Source: OLB6 sp964525565
GTDB taxonomy: Bacteria > Bacteroidota > Ignavibacteria > Kapaibacteriales > Kapaibacteriaceae
Length of the DNA stretch: 64,000 nucleotides
Direction: 5' to 3'
Assembly: GCA_964525565.1 (NCBI GenBank)
Contig: CAZGHI010000003.1
Span: 27,263 to 91,262 of the forward strand
Below the pieces are notes generated by a model. The model was not told the origin of the DNA. It searched no databases and saw nothing but the letters and a program-made list of their open reading frames with translations. Made by a program: the position numbers and the translations under genes. Of the stretch, positions 47,924 through 56,458 are shown piece after piece; the first letter of the stretch is position 1; every line of letters starts with the position of its first letter.

Positions 47924-49807
47924 TTAAATCTCTACATTTCCACCAACTTCGAGTACCCGTTTGAAGGGTACTCCGTAGTACTTTACCGGCGTTCTGGAAT
48001 TGCGGTGGAGGAACACAAAAATGTGCTTCCTCCACCATGCCATTCCTCCACGATCGCTTACCGTGAGCGTTTCATGGCCGAGGACAAACGTGGCATCGGT
48101 GATATCTATTGGAATGTCAAACTCAGGTAAGTACGAGATGTCGGTGGCCAGGTCGAGCTGGTCCATAAAGCCGTAGTGCAACACAACCTGGTAGAAATTC
48201 TTCGGCAGCACTTTAATGTCGTAGCGTTTTTCTCGAGGTATGCGTGCTTCCGTACCAACCGAGATAGTAAGCAAAATGATTACCTCGTGCCTACACCGAT
48301 TGTAACGAACGTTCGACACCAATGCGGGGGGGGCGGTACCTTCATAGCCACTCATGTATAGGGCTGTTCCCGGCACGGTTGTGTATGTGTCAATGTCTTC
48401 GATTAGTTCTTCAAGGGGCTGTGTTCTTCGTTCAATTGCCATGCGCAACAGATTACGTCCACGACGCCACGTAACGAAGATGAGCATGATAGCACAAGCC
48501 AACACGATGGGAACCCACCCACCCTGTGGAATTTTAATAGCATTCATCGAGAAGAAGCTTACATCTACAATCAGAAACAACAGTGTCACGGCCAGCGAAA
48601 GAACTATACCCCAGCCGGCAATCTTACGCATGGCATGCCATGCGATCATCGTTGTGATAACCATTGTTGTGCTAACAGCAATGCCGTACATGGCTGCAAG
48701 GTTGCTTGATGTTTTGAACTCAAGCACCAAAAACACCGTTACAAGAAACAGAGACCAGTTGATAAATGGAATGTAAATCTGGCCGCGTTCTGTATGCGAC
48801 GTGTGTAGGATTTTAATCCTGGGAAGATTACCTAGTTGCAGAGCCTGCCACGTAAGAGAGAAAGCACCACTAATCACTGCCTGGGATGCGATGATTGTAG
48901 CAAGTGTAGAGATTGCTATTAGCGGTATTACTCCCCACGAGGGTACCATGTGGTAGAATGGATTTGCTACGGTGCTTGCAATATGGCCTTCCCGCATTAG
49001 CAAAGCCCCTTGTCCGAAATAATTGAATAGCAGACAGGGAAAAACAAGAAGAAACCAACCGCGCCGAATTGGTGTTGGCCCAAAATGTCCCATATCGGCA
49101 TATACCGTTTCGCCACCCGTGACAACAAGGAATACAGAGCCAAGTACCAGGGCACCTGCAAGGCCATGGTGGACGAAATAGTTGTACGCAAACCAGGGAT
49201 TGAGTGCCTGAATAACGGCTGGCGTTTGTGCAATGGAGACAATTCCTAGGAGTCCCATTGTTAAAAACCAAACAATGGTAACCGGACCAAAGATGCTTCC
49301 AACGCCGCCGGTTCCTCTTTTTTGAATGGAAAAGAGGCCAAGTAAAATCACGATGGTGATGGGAACAACAAACCGCTGAAGGTCGGGTGTAACAACAGTA
49401 AGGCCTTCCATGGCAGAAAGCACGGATATAGCAGGTGTTATCACGCCATCACCATATAACAGAGCTGCACCAAACAATCCGAGTGCTGTAATTGCCGCAA
49501 GTGAGGCTCGCGACTTTACAAATGGCGACACCAGTTCCATCAGGGCCATCTCTCCGCCTTCGCCTTTGTTGTCGAAACGCAGAATGATGCCCAGGTACTT
49601 AATCGAAACAACAAGAGTCAGTGACCAGAATATCAACGAGAGAATTCCAAATACCTCCGTTATTCCTGACTCCAGACCGTAGTGTTCGCCAAAACACTCC
49701 TTGATTGCATACAGCGGACTGGTTCCAATGTCGCCATACACTACACCTATGGCAGCAATGGTAAGCGGCCATGTTCTGTTTGGCTTAGATCCGTTATCGC
49801 TGCTCAC
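47924..49807 (-). CDS. kup: Kup-family potassium uptake protein
   Basis: 627 aa K+/H+ symporter. N-terminal signature AAIGVVYGDIGTSPLYAIKECF, SLIFWSLTLVVSIKYLGIILR, DNKGEGGEMALMELV, and GDGVITPAISVLSAMEGL; about 12 membrane helices to residue 450 and a C-terminal cytoplasmic domain ending RTPVKYYGVPFKRVLEVGGNVEI. Start is GTG. A G8 tract (48326-48333) encodes part of the cytoplasmic tail. It follows the acyl-CoA dehydrogenase gene by 2 nt and is likely on its transcript. Confidence 0.95.
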   Translation of the reverse strand: MSSDNGSKPNRTWPLTIAAIGVVYGDIGTSPLYAIKECFGEHYGLESGITEVFGILSLIFWSLTLVVSIKYLGIILRFDNKGEGGEMALMELVSPFVKSRASLAAITALGLFGAALLYGDGVITPAISVLSAMEGLTVVTPDLQRFVVPITIVILLGLFSIQKRGTGGVGSIFGPVTIVWFLTMGLLGIVSIAQTPAVIQALNPWFAYNYFVHHGLAGALVLGSVFLVVTGGETVYADMGHFGPTPIRRGWFLLVFPCLLFNYFGQGALLMREGHIASTVANPFYHMVPSWGVIPLIAISTLATIIASQAVISGAFSLTWQALQLGNLPRIKILHTSHTERGQIYIPFINWSLFLVTVFLVLEFKTSSNLAAMYGIAVSTTMVITTMIAWHAMRKIAGWGIVLSLAVTLLFLIVDVSFFSMNAIKIPQGGWVPIVLACAIMLIFVTWRRGRNLLRMAIERRTQPLEELIEDIDTYTTVPGTALYMSGYEGTAPPALVSNVRYNRCRHEVIILLTISVGTEARIPREKRYDIKVLPKNFYQVVLHYGFMDQLDLATDISYLPEFDIPIDITDATFVLGHETLTVSDRGGMAWWRKHIFVFLHRNSRTPVKYYGVPFKRVLEVGGNVEI

Positions 49808-49809
49808 AA

Positions 49810-50967
49810 TTAGCCCGTGAATGCTGCAAGTCCGGTGATATCTTGGCCAAGGATAAGTGTGTGCATCTCGTGTGTGCCTTCGTAGGTTTTTACACTTTCC
49901 AGATTTGCTGCATGACGCATAATCGGATACTCATCAAGGATGCCGTTGGCGCCGTGAATTTCGCGTGCAATGCGAGCAATGTTAAGTGCAATCTCGCAGT
50001 TGTTGCGTTTTGCAAGCGATACCTGCTGCGGACGCATGATGCCTTGATCTTTAAGATGTGCAAGACGCCACACCAATAGTTGCGCCTTGGTGATTTCGGT
50101 AAGCATGTAAACCAATTTATCTTGTATAAGCTGGTAGCCTGCAATGGGTCGGTTAAACGTGATTCTGCTCTTTGCATAGTTAAGCGAGCTTTCGTAGCAG
50201 TGCATTGCAGCGCCAAGAACACCCCACGAAATTCCGTATCGAGCCTGTGTTAAGCATGATAGGGGACCACGCAAACCTTCAACGCCGGGTAGTATGTTTT
50301 CTTCGGGTATCTCTACATCCTGAAATACCAGCTCCGATGTTACCGATGCTCGTAACGAATGTTTGCCCTTCATCTCGGGGGCAGTGAATCCCTTCATTCC
50401 CTTTTCCACAAGAAAGCCACGCACAACTCCATCGAGCTTTGCCCAAACAACGGCAACATCGGAAAGGGTTCCGTTGGTGATCCACATTTTGGCCCCGTTT
50501 AAAACAAAGCCCCCTTCCGATCGCTTTGCTGTGGTTACCATGCCACCGGGGTTGGAGCCGTAATCGGGTTCGGTAAGACCGAAACAGCCTATAGCTTCAC
50601 CCTTTGCTAAGCGAGGTAGCCATCGTTGTTTTTGTTGCTCCGACCCAAACGCATATATGGGGTACATTACCAGAGAACTCTGTACGGAGGCAAAACTGCG
50701 AATGCCGCTGTCGCCACGTTCCAATTCTTGCATGGCAAGCCCATAACACACGTTGTTCAAGCCGGCACAGCCGTACTCCTGCGGCAGCGTAATGCCAAAT
50801 AGTCCCAGCTCGCCGATTTTCTCTACCAGATGCAGTGGGAAGGTTCCTTCGCGGGCATGGTGTTCGATGATGGGCAGTACATTGTCGTTCACAAACTCAC
50901 GAACGGTACTGCGCACAAGTTTCTCTTCGTCGGTGAGTAGGCTGTCGAGGTTGTAGTAGTCGAGCAT
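49810..50967 (-). CDS. gcdH: Acyl-CoA dehydrogenase, glutaryl-CoA dehydrogenase type
   Basis: 385 aa FAD enzyme. Strong family pattern: RSFASVQSSLVMYPIYAFGSEQQKQRWLP, IGCFGLTEPDYGSNPGGM, MWITNG, GFLVEKGMKGF, RYGISWGVLGAAMHCYE, KRNNCEIALNIARIAREIHGANGI and catalytic Glu near residue 363 in KTYEGTHEMHTLILGQDITG. GcdH oxidises and decarboxylates glutaryl-CoA to crotonyl-CoA in lysine and tryptophan breakdown. Assignment to GcdH over other acyl-CoA dehydrogenases rests on motif similarity by eye. Transcript likely begins near the ATG (box at 50973-50980). Confidence 0.88.
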   Translation of the reverse strand: MLDYYNLDSLLTDEEKLVRSTVREFVNDNVLPIIEHHAREGTFPLHLVEKIGELGLFGITLPQEYGCAGLNNVCYGLAMQELERGDSGIRSFASVQSSLVMYPIYAFGSEQQKQRWLPRLAKGEAIGCFGLTEPDYGSNPGGMVTTAKRSEGGFVLNGAKMWITNGTLSDVAVVWAKLDGVVRGFLVEKGMKGFTAPEMKGKHSLRASVTSELVFQDVEIPEENILPGVEGLRGPLSCLTQARYGISWGVLGAAMHCYESSLNYAKSRITFNRPIAGYQLIQDKLVYMLTEITKAQLLVWRLAHLKDQGIMRPQQVSLAKRNNCEIALNIARIAREIHGANGILDEYPIMRHAANLESVKTYEGTHEMHTLILGQDITGLAAFTG

Positions 50968-50972
50968 AGATG

Positions 50973-50980
50973 CAAACTTA
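50973..50980 (-). promoter_or_regulatory. Candidate -7 box (TAAGTTTG) directly before gcdH
   Basis: TAAGTTTGC on the minus strand is an exact TAnnTTTG match ending 5 nt before the ATG, implying a leaderless or near-leaderless gcdH-kup mRNA. Confidence 0.45.
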
Positions 50981-52078
50981 GGGACTAGAGGGAAAGGTTA
51001 TAGGGATAGTGCAAATTATCTGAGGTACCCAAAGCTTGTCTTGCTGTTGTGCGTAGTGGCCTAGTATTAAGGAGAGGAAAGGGGCTGTTGTTTATGTTGA
51101 TGAACCTACTGCATGGATGTTTGTACAGGTAGGAATTGATTCACCATTGTTTCACGGAATACATCATGTACGCTTCAAGAGCTGCACATTGCTACGTAAC
51201 ATGGTACGTTGTATGGACAGTGCCAGATGTTGCTGGTTGAAGTTGATGCATCGTTGCAACTACAGTGAACTACTATTCCTGACGGTAATGCATTCAGTGA
51301 GCAACCCCACCACACAGAGTGGGGAAGATGCGTTCTGACGAAGTGTGAGAAATTCTACCAGGTATGATCGTGACGTGCGGTTAAGCAAGTTCAAGGATTT
51401 TCTATACCATTTGTGGGACAAAAGAAGATTAACAGGTTCGCTACAACCTCTCTGGTGTTCCATTGAAGCAAGTGAGTTGCGCAATGAAATACACATGCGC
51501 ACTAACTATTCGGTAAACTGACTCCTGGGACTGCGAAAGGAAGCGCTATAAACGTATGGACGGTGGAGATGAATAATACACCAATACGTGGTGTAGATGT
51601 TCTCGGTGAGAATGAGGTCTATGCATTAGTAACACACGTTGGTTGATTTTCTTCTGCAAGCTTGCTACATGGTTAACAAAAGAGTTTATTTCTACTTTTA
51701 CCGTCAGTTTCTGCATTATGGCATCAACTGCACAGCAGATGAGGTATGTACCATCGGGTTTCAAACACAAACGCTCGGCTGATCAGTGTACATCGTTATA
51801 GGCAGAAGTACATCACTTTGCAGAGTGTTTCACGTTCAGTCTCGATAACCGCAGCACTTTCAGTAGTTCGTCAGAACCGTTGTTCTGTTGCTAACAGTGA
51901 TATCCGTCGTTCGAATCCGTTTGGTACTGTTTACTTTGGACACAATCGGGCAAAGCTGCAGACGATAAGCTCTACGTCTGCAACAACACCACAACAAAAA
52001 CAGCCTCTTCAGCGGCTTGCTGTGTCCATCACATTACCACGGTGCGGGAGGTGATGCTGGCAGGAACTGTTGCTCTAT
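50981..52078. other. Gene-free stretch of about 1.1 kb
   Basis: The longest gene-free stretch in the window. Small ORFs on both strands lack recognisable domains. A GTTCGAATCC-like string near 51910 is not part of a foldable tRNA. It marks the boundary between the core-like region and the more accessory region that follows. Confidence 0.5.
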
Positions 52079-53548
52079 CTAGTTGTTAATGAGCAGTTTG
52101 TTGCTGGTAATCACATTGTTGTGTTCAACGTGTACAACGTAAAGCCCACTCTTCAAGTCCTTTACATTGATTACAAACTGATCGTTATTGGCAAACGCGC
52201 TATACACGATTCTCCCGGTAACATCAAGTATTCGTACTGAAGAATTGATTGGCAGATTACTCAATGTAATAACGTCGCTGGCAGGGTTCGGATAATAATG
52301 CAACTGATTTTCTGAATATGCGGGAACACTAGTTGAGTGGGGAGTGTCGCCAATCAGTCTCATTATTCCTGTAGGATTGTAGGTGAAATAACCAACAATC
52401 GTGATGTTGCCGTCGTTTTGCACGAGCACATCATTGACATCATTGTTAACATACCTTGCTGGAAATGAAACGTCCAGCGAGCCATCGGCATTCAGTCGTT
52501 CGATAACATAGGCTTCGTCAGCCGAGCCGAAGTTTACTCTTGACGTAATGATCTTACCATCGGATTGCACGTCAAAAGCAAAACAACGGAAATCTGCCTG
52601 GTGAGAAATACGAAAAGTATTGTCCATGCTACCATCAGCATTCAGTCTGTCAATACCCTTCGACAAGCTAGTGGTATTGCCATAGTTGCCGCTTATCAGT
52701 ATTTGTCCGTTTGGCAGAAGCACTATATCGTAAACCTGTCCATAGTAACCTGCTGCATCGAGTGAAAAATTGGACTGTGCGTTAAAGGTATCGTCAATTG
52801 TACCATCGGCATTCAATCGGGTTACGAGTAAACTTGATGTGTTGTTGAATAAACTAAAATGTCCGCCAACGAGAATTTTTCCATCGGGTTGCAGGACAAC
52901 TTTATGAATCTCTCTTTGTCCAATACCTGTACTACCCGAGAAGCCGGTACCAATAGAGAAAGTATTGTCTAATGAGCCATCGGCATTCAATCGTGCAATG
53001 CCATTTACAGGTGTTCGAGATCCACCCCATTCATGGTCGTACGTGGAGAACACGCCACCGACAACAATTTTCCCGTCAGGCTGTATGCAAACAGAATTTA
53101 TGTTCAGGTCGAAGCCGGAAGCAGGATTGAAAGTTGTATCTAAGGAACCGTCGCTGTTCAGTCGTGCAATATTGTTTCGTGGAATACCCTGTATTCGACT
53201 GAAGTAGCCACCGACAACAATTTTTCCATCATCTTGCAAGGCCATGGTTTTTACATAGCGCAGCGGACTCTGAGAGAAGTAACTCGTGAAACTTTTGTCT
53301 CTTGTGCCATCCAGGTTTAATCGAGTAATGTAGATGGTTGTGTCGCCATTATATGTACTAAACAGGCCGCTTACAAGCAGTTTGCCATCAGGTTGTTGGA
53401 TCAGACTATGGCATCTACCCGTCCACTGGTCGGGACCAAATCCTGTTCCAAGGGAAAAATTGGGATCGATGATTCCAACTTGCGGATATACATGCTGCAC
53501 AAGAATTAGAGTACAACTCAACAACACAATTGCTCTGCTCAGCTTCAT
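52079..53548 (-). CDS. Delta-60 repeat protein with T9SS sorting domain
   Basis: 489 aa. Signal peptide RAIVLLSCTLILVQHVYPQ, then about seven delta-60 repeats (consensus QPDGKILVGGxFS ... RLNADGSLDxTF), which form a beta-propeller-like structure, then a type A T9SS sorting domain (HYYPNPASDVITLSNLPINSSVRIL ... SGLYVVHVEHNNVITSNKLLINN). A secreted, surface-attached protein of unknown ligand. Codon use and base composition look more AT-rich than the neighbouring T9SS genes. Confidence 0.9.
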   Translation of the reverse strand: MKLSRAIVLLSCTLILVQHVYPQVGIIDPNFSLGTGFGPDQWTGRCHSLIQQPDGKLLVSGLFSTYNGDTTIYITRLNLDGTRDKSFTSYFSQSPLRYVKTMALQDDGKIVVGGYFSRIQGIPRNNIARLNSDGSLDTTFNPASGFDLNINSVCIQPDGKIVVGGVFSTYDHEWGGSRTPVNGIARLNADGSLDNTFSIGTGFSGSTGIGQREIHKVVLQPDGKILVGGHFSLFNNTSSLLVTRLNADGTIDDTFNAQSNFSLDAAGYYGQVYDIVLLPNGQILISGNYGNTTSLSKGIDRLNADGSMDNTFRISHQADFRCFAFDVQSDGKIITSRVNFGSADEAYVIERLNADGSLDVSFPARYVNNDVNDVLVQNDGNITIVGYFTYNPTGIMRLIGDTPHSTSVPAYSENQLHYYPNPASDVITLSNLPINSSVRILDVTGRIVYSAFANNDQFVINVKDLKSGLYVVHVEHNNVITSNKLLINN

Positions 53549-53827
53549 AGATTAAACACTCGTCTTTAATAGTTATACAAACAATGTCTGCAAGAATAAT
53601 GATTGTCATTAATATGCATAGTGTATTGTTATACGCAATTCGTTATTGCGCTCTGCTCTGCGCAGCAGTATGTTTACTCATGCTTGTTTTGCATCATGGC
53701 AACAAATGCTGCATTAACATGGGTGGGAATGAAGTGTATGCACAGATAACAATGTCGAGAGCGTTGTGCAACGCAATTGTGAGGTAGTTAGAGAAATTAC
53801 GTTTCCTCGTACAGCGTAACGCTTGTG

Positions 53828-54484
53828 TTACTTGTTGTTGAAGTGCCTGTCGGCAGGTAATAGGTTTCTCTGTTCAAAAATGTACTTCGTATCTCTGTCT
53901 GCGAACCAGTCAATAAACTTAATAATACCAACTACATTGAGCAGAATACCGCTCGGTATTCCAATCAGGTAATCCGTTACCCTTACGATCTGTTCTTTGT
54001 GAATAGTGATAAAGAAAAAGTAAACACAGGGTGCAAAAAGTAACCAACATGTAGCCATGCCGGCATTGTAAAACGTCTTTCCCTTTATGTTAAAAACCAG
54101 TGTATGGGCGATGATATTTCCAAGCGAGACAAGAGTTGTTGCAATGCCAAGCCACACAGCATTTTCGCCGAAAACTGCTGCAAGAAAATACGATAGCCAA
54201 CCAACGCAAACATTAACATAAACTGATGTTAGTGCATTCAGCGGGTATCTATCCGGTGCATCACTCTTGTACATTATTCTATTCACCATACCGGGAAACG
54301 TGCCAACCAGTCTATACTCCTCGAACTGATGGAGAAAGAGAGAAACTAGGCTAAGCCACATTATGTAGTCATAGTGAGTAAGATTGTCTGCCTTAAACAA
54401 GAAGTACAGGACGGGAAGTGTTAGTACAATTCCTAAATCGAACCAGTGCTTGGTTAAGATTTTCACTGTACCGTGTGATAGCAT
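53828..54484 (-). CDS. HXXEE domain membrane protein
   Basis: 218 aa with about six membrane helices. The eponymous motif is FLHQFEEYR (H-x-x-E-E) in an early helix, with a second polar motif LGNIIAHTLVF later, both probably lining a metal or substrate site. Function of the family is unknown. Confidence 0.85.
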   Translation of the reverse strand: MLSHGTVKILTKHWFDLGIVLTLPVLYFLFKADNLTHYDYIMWLSLVSLFLHQFEEYRLVGTFPGMVNRIMYKSDAPDRYPLNALTSVYVNVCVGWLSYFLAAVFGENAVWLGIATTLVSLGNIIAHTLVFNIKGKTFYNAGMATCWLLFAPCVYFFFITIHKEQIVRVTDYLIGIPSGILLNVVGIIKFIDWFADRDTKYIFEQRNLLPADRHFNNK

Positions 54485-54668
54485 GCTAACGACAAGTGGT
54501 TACGAGTGTAGCGAACTGACGTGAATCGGAGTATAGATCGTATTAAAACTAAGCGTTGATACGAGAATATCTGAGTATGTAGGAGGACAAGCGATCTGGT
54601 AAGGCCTGAAGGGATGAGTATTCCTTGTATGTTGTCTGCCGATTGTCGGCGACAGGTCTTCAGTGTTA

Positions 54669-55628
54669 CTATTTCTGGTGGTTAATCATCCAGTTTACTC
54701 CGAACTTGTCTTGAAGGCTACCATAGTACGCACCCCAGAACATATCCTGAATTGGATGTTCAACAATGCCGTCTTCTGACAGTTCGTCAAAAATCCGTTT
54801 TGCTTCTTCTCGGCTATCAGGCTCCACCTGGATGTGCATGTTATTACCCTTTGTAACGGTAAAGCCCATTTCTTTTGGAGCATCTGTACCCATTAGAATA
54901 TGTCCACCCAGAATAGGGAGCTCTACATGCAGAACCATGTTTTTTACCTCTTCGGCAATGGGCGGATGATTAGAGTCTGCGGGTAACTCACCAAATCGTT
55001 GAATTCCATTAATGAATTCAGATTTAAAGACCTTCTTGTAGAAAGTAAAGGCTTCCTCGGTGTTACCCGGAAAATTCAAATATGTTGAGACTCTTGCCAT
55101 ACTGGTGTTTTTATTCTGACTACGAAGTTTAAACTGTGTTTCTATGTAATGGTCAAGGTTTTGCAAACCTGATGTAAATCCTTCTCTGAATCCCATGCGA
55201 ATAATGGTTTCAATGTCGTCTAGGCAGTCGAAGGAAATAGTAACGTGTACCAGCGTTTGATCGCCCAGGTCAGTGAACGTGTTTTCCCATTTGTTACGGG
55301 GCAACGAAGTGTTTGGGTTTCCATCTTCGTCGGTGAATGTTTCTATAGCAGCGAAATACTGTTTTGGATGAATAGTAATGAAGTCTGCCTTACACCAATG
55401 TTTTTCACCTGCTGGTCCCTCCATAGCATAGAGCCAGTACCCGCCTTCGGTAAAGTCTAAATGCGTTGTTTCTGCTCTCCATGGCTTAGGTCCCCACCAT
55501 TGGTCTAGAATCTCAGCTTGTGTCCAAGCATCCCAAACCACGTGTAAGGGGGCGTTAAACGATCGCTCAACACGTATCTGATTAGAGTCCTTGTCAACCG
55601 TAAAGGTGAATAGAATATCCTTGTTCAT
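54669..55628 (-). CDS. SRPBCC (AHSA1-like)-VOC fusion protein
   Basis: 319 aa with two domains. Residues 1-155: AHSA1/CalC-type SRPBCC fold (RVERSFNAPLHVVWDAWTQAEILDQWWGP, FTEGGYWLYAMEGP). Residues about 175-319: PhnB-like VOC domain (STYLNFPGNTEEAFTFYKKVFKSEF, LGGHILMGTDAP, MHIQVEPDSREEAKRIFDELSEDG, FWGAYYGSLQDKFGVNWMINH). Both folds bind small hydrophobic molecules or act in resistance and modification. Cotranscribed with an ArsR regulator through an ATGA overlap, so its substrate may be what the regulator senses. Confidence 0.9.
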   Translation of the reverse strand: MNKDILFTFTVDKDSNQIRVERSFNAPLHVVWDAWTQAEILDQWWGPKPWRAETTHLDFTEGGYWLYAMEGPAGEKHWCKADFITIHPKQYFAAIETFTDEDGNPNTSLPRNKWENTFTDLGDQTLVHVTISFDCLDDIETIIRMGFREGFTSGLQNLDHYIETQFKLRSQNKNTSMARVSTYLNFPGNTEEAFTFYKKVFKSEFINGIQRFGELPADSNHPPIAEEVKNMVLHVELPILGGHILMGTDAPKEMGFTVTKGNNMHIQVEPDSREEAKRIFDELSEDGIVEHPIQDMFWGAYYGSLQDKFGVNWMINHQK

Positions 55629-55960
55629 AATCTATTGCTTTTCAGTTGTTCCAAAACACGGTCTAGCTGGCTAAAGCGCTTAGACATCAACTTCTTAAAC
55701 TGCTCTAACCACTTTTCGATATCGTACATTTTTTTGGCGTTAAGATGGTAGTAGATTTCTCTTCCTAGGTGTTCTTGTTTTACCACTTCGCATTCCGACA
55801 AGATGTGCAAGTGTTTCGATACTGCTTGCCTGCTACTGTTAAAATGTTCTGCAATGGCATTGGGTGTCATTGCACCAACCGCCAACAGCATTATGATTGC
55901 CCGTCTGGTAGGGTCTGCAATGGCTTGAAATACGTCCCGTCGTGCTTCCATAATATCCAT
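55625..55960 (-). CDS. ArsR-family transcriptional regulator
   Basis: 111 aa from ATG 55960 (MDIMEARRDVFQAIADPTRRAIIMLL). Winged helix with recognition region AIAEHFNSSRQAVSKHLHIL and wing VVKQEHLGREIYYHL. No metal-binding Cys pair of the ArsR/SmtB type is seen; it belongs with ArsR proteins that partner SRPBCC genes. The ATG at 55993 would place the start inside the operator and is rejected. Binding to the paired palindromes at 55963-56006 probably autoregulates the operon. Confidence 0.9.
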   Translation of the reverse strand: MDIMEARRDVFQAIADPTRRAIIMLLAVGAMTPNAIAEHFNSSRQAVSKHLHILSECEVVKQEHLGREIYYHLNAKKMYDIEKWLEQFKKLMSKRFSQLDRVLEQLKSNRL

Positions 55961-55962
55961 CG

Positions 55963-55980
55963 TGCAACTACATGGTTGCA
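55963..55980. promoter_or_regulatory. Operator-like palindrome, proximal copy
   Basis: TGCAACTACATGGTTGCA: perfect 6-bp arms TGCAAC/GTTGCA with 6-nt spacer, 3 bp from the arsR start codon. Confidence 0.65.
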
Positions 55981-56009
55981 AATATAATTGCAATCATCTG
56001 GTTGCGCAA
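55979..56009 (-). promoter_or_regulatory. Promoter of the arsR-SRPBCC operon: TTG, 20 bp, TATATTTG
   Basis: Minus-strand TATATTTG (55986-55979) is an exact -7 match, with TTG at 56009-56007 as -33, 20 bp apart. The box lies between two operator palindromes, so repressor binding would block it. Confidence 0.6.
55989..56006. promoter_or_regulatory. Operator-like palindrome, distal copy
   Basis: TGCAATCATCTGGTTGCG: same half-sites as the proximal copy with two arm mismatches, 26 bp centre to centre. Confidence 0.55.
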
Positions 56010-56458
56010 GCAATTTCTATGGAATATTCTTCCGGTGAAACTGATGCTGTATCAGTGTTTCTCACTTTTTGAGATGTTGTGTGCTGTAGTGAAAGCCGAC
56101 ACAGCTCTGCCTTCAGCGGCTATGGTGTTCGGAGCAGAAACGTATCAACTTTCACAACTGATTGGTGGTGTAGTCAGCCTACTTCGTATATGTTGTGGTC
56201 AATGTATCAAGAAGGATGTTAACATCAGATGCTCTGCCGTTGTGCTCGATACGTATTGTTGTTATTGGGTATCTGCGTCAAAGTTGGAATGGAGTACGTG
56301 TTGGATGTGTAATGCCACTGTGACTGCAGTAAGGATATTCTGATGTAATCTAACCTTTGGAAAGTCAAACCTTTATGGACGCTTTAGTTTACGGGTAGGG
56401 TTGTGGGGTGTACATGAGTGTACACGTGTGCAATAGCTAAACTCACTCATTGCAATAA
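56010..56458. other. Gene-free stretch
   Basis: About 450 bp between the arsR promoter and the end of mod. A weak ORF on the plus strand has no signal for translation or domain; nothing else recognised. Confidence 0.45.

Noticed and set aside
51905..51930. GTTCGAATCC string resembling a tRNA T-loop
   Set aside because: The flanking bases do not pair as a T-stem and no D or anticodon arm is found upstream.
53584..53787. 67-codon ORF with a hydrophobic middle
   Set aside because: Cysteine-rich low-quality translation without RBS; more likely chance.
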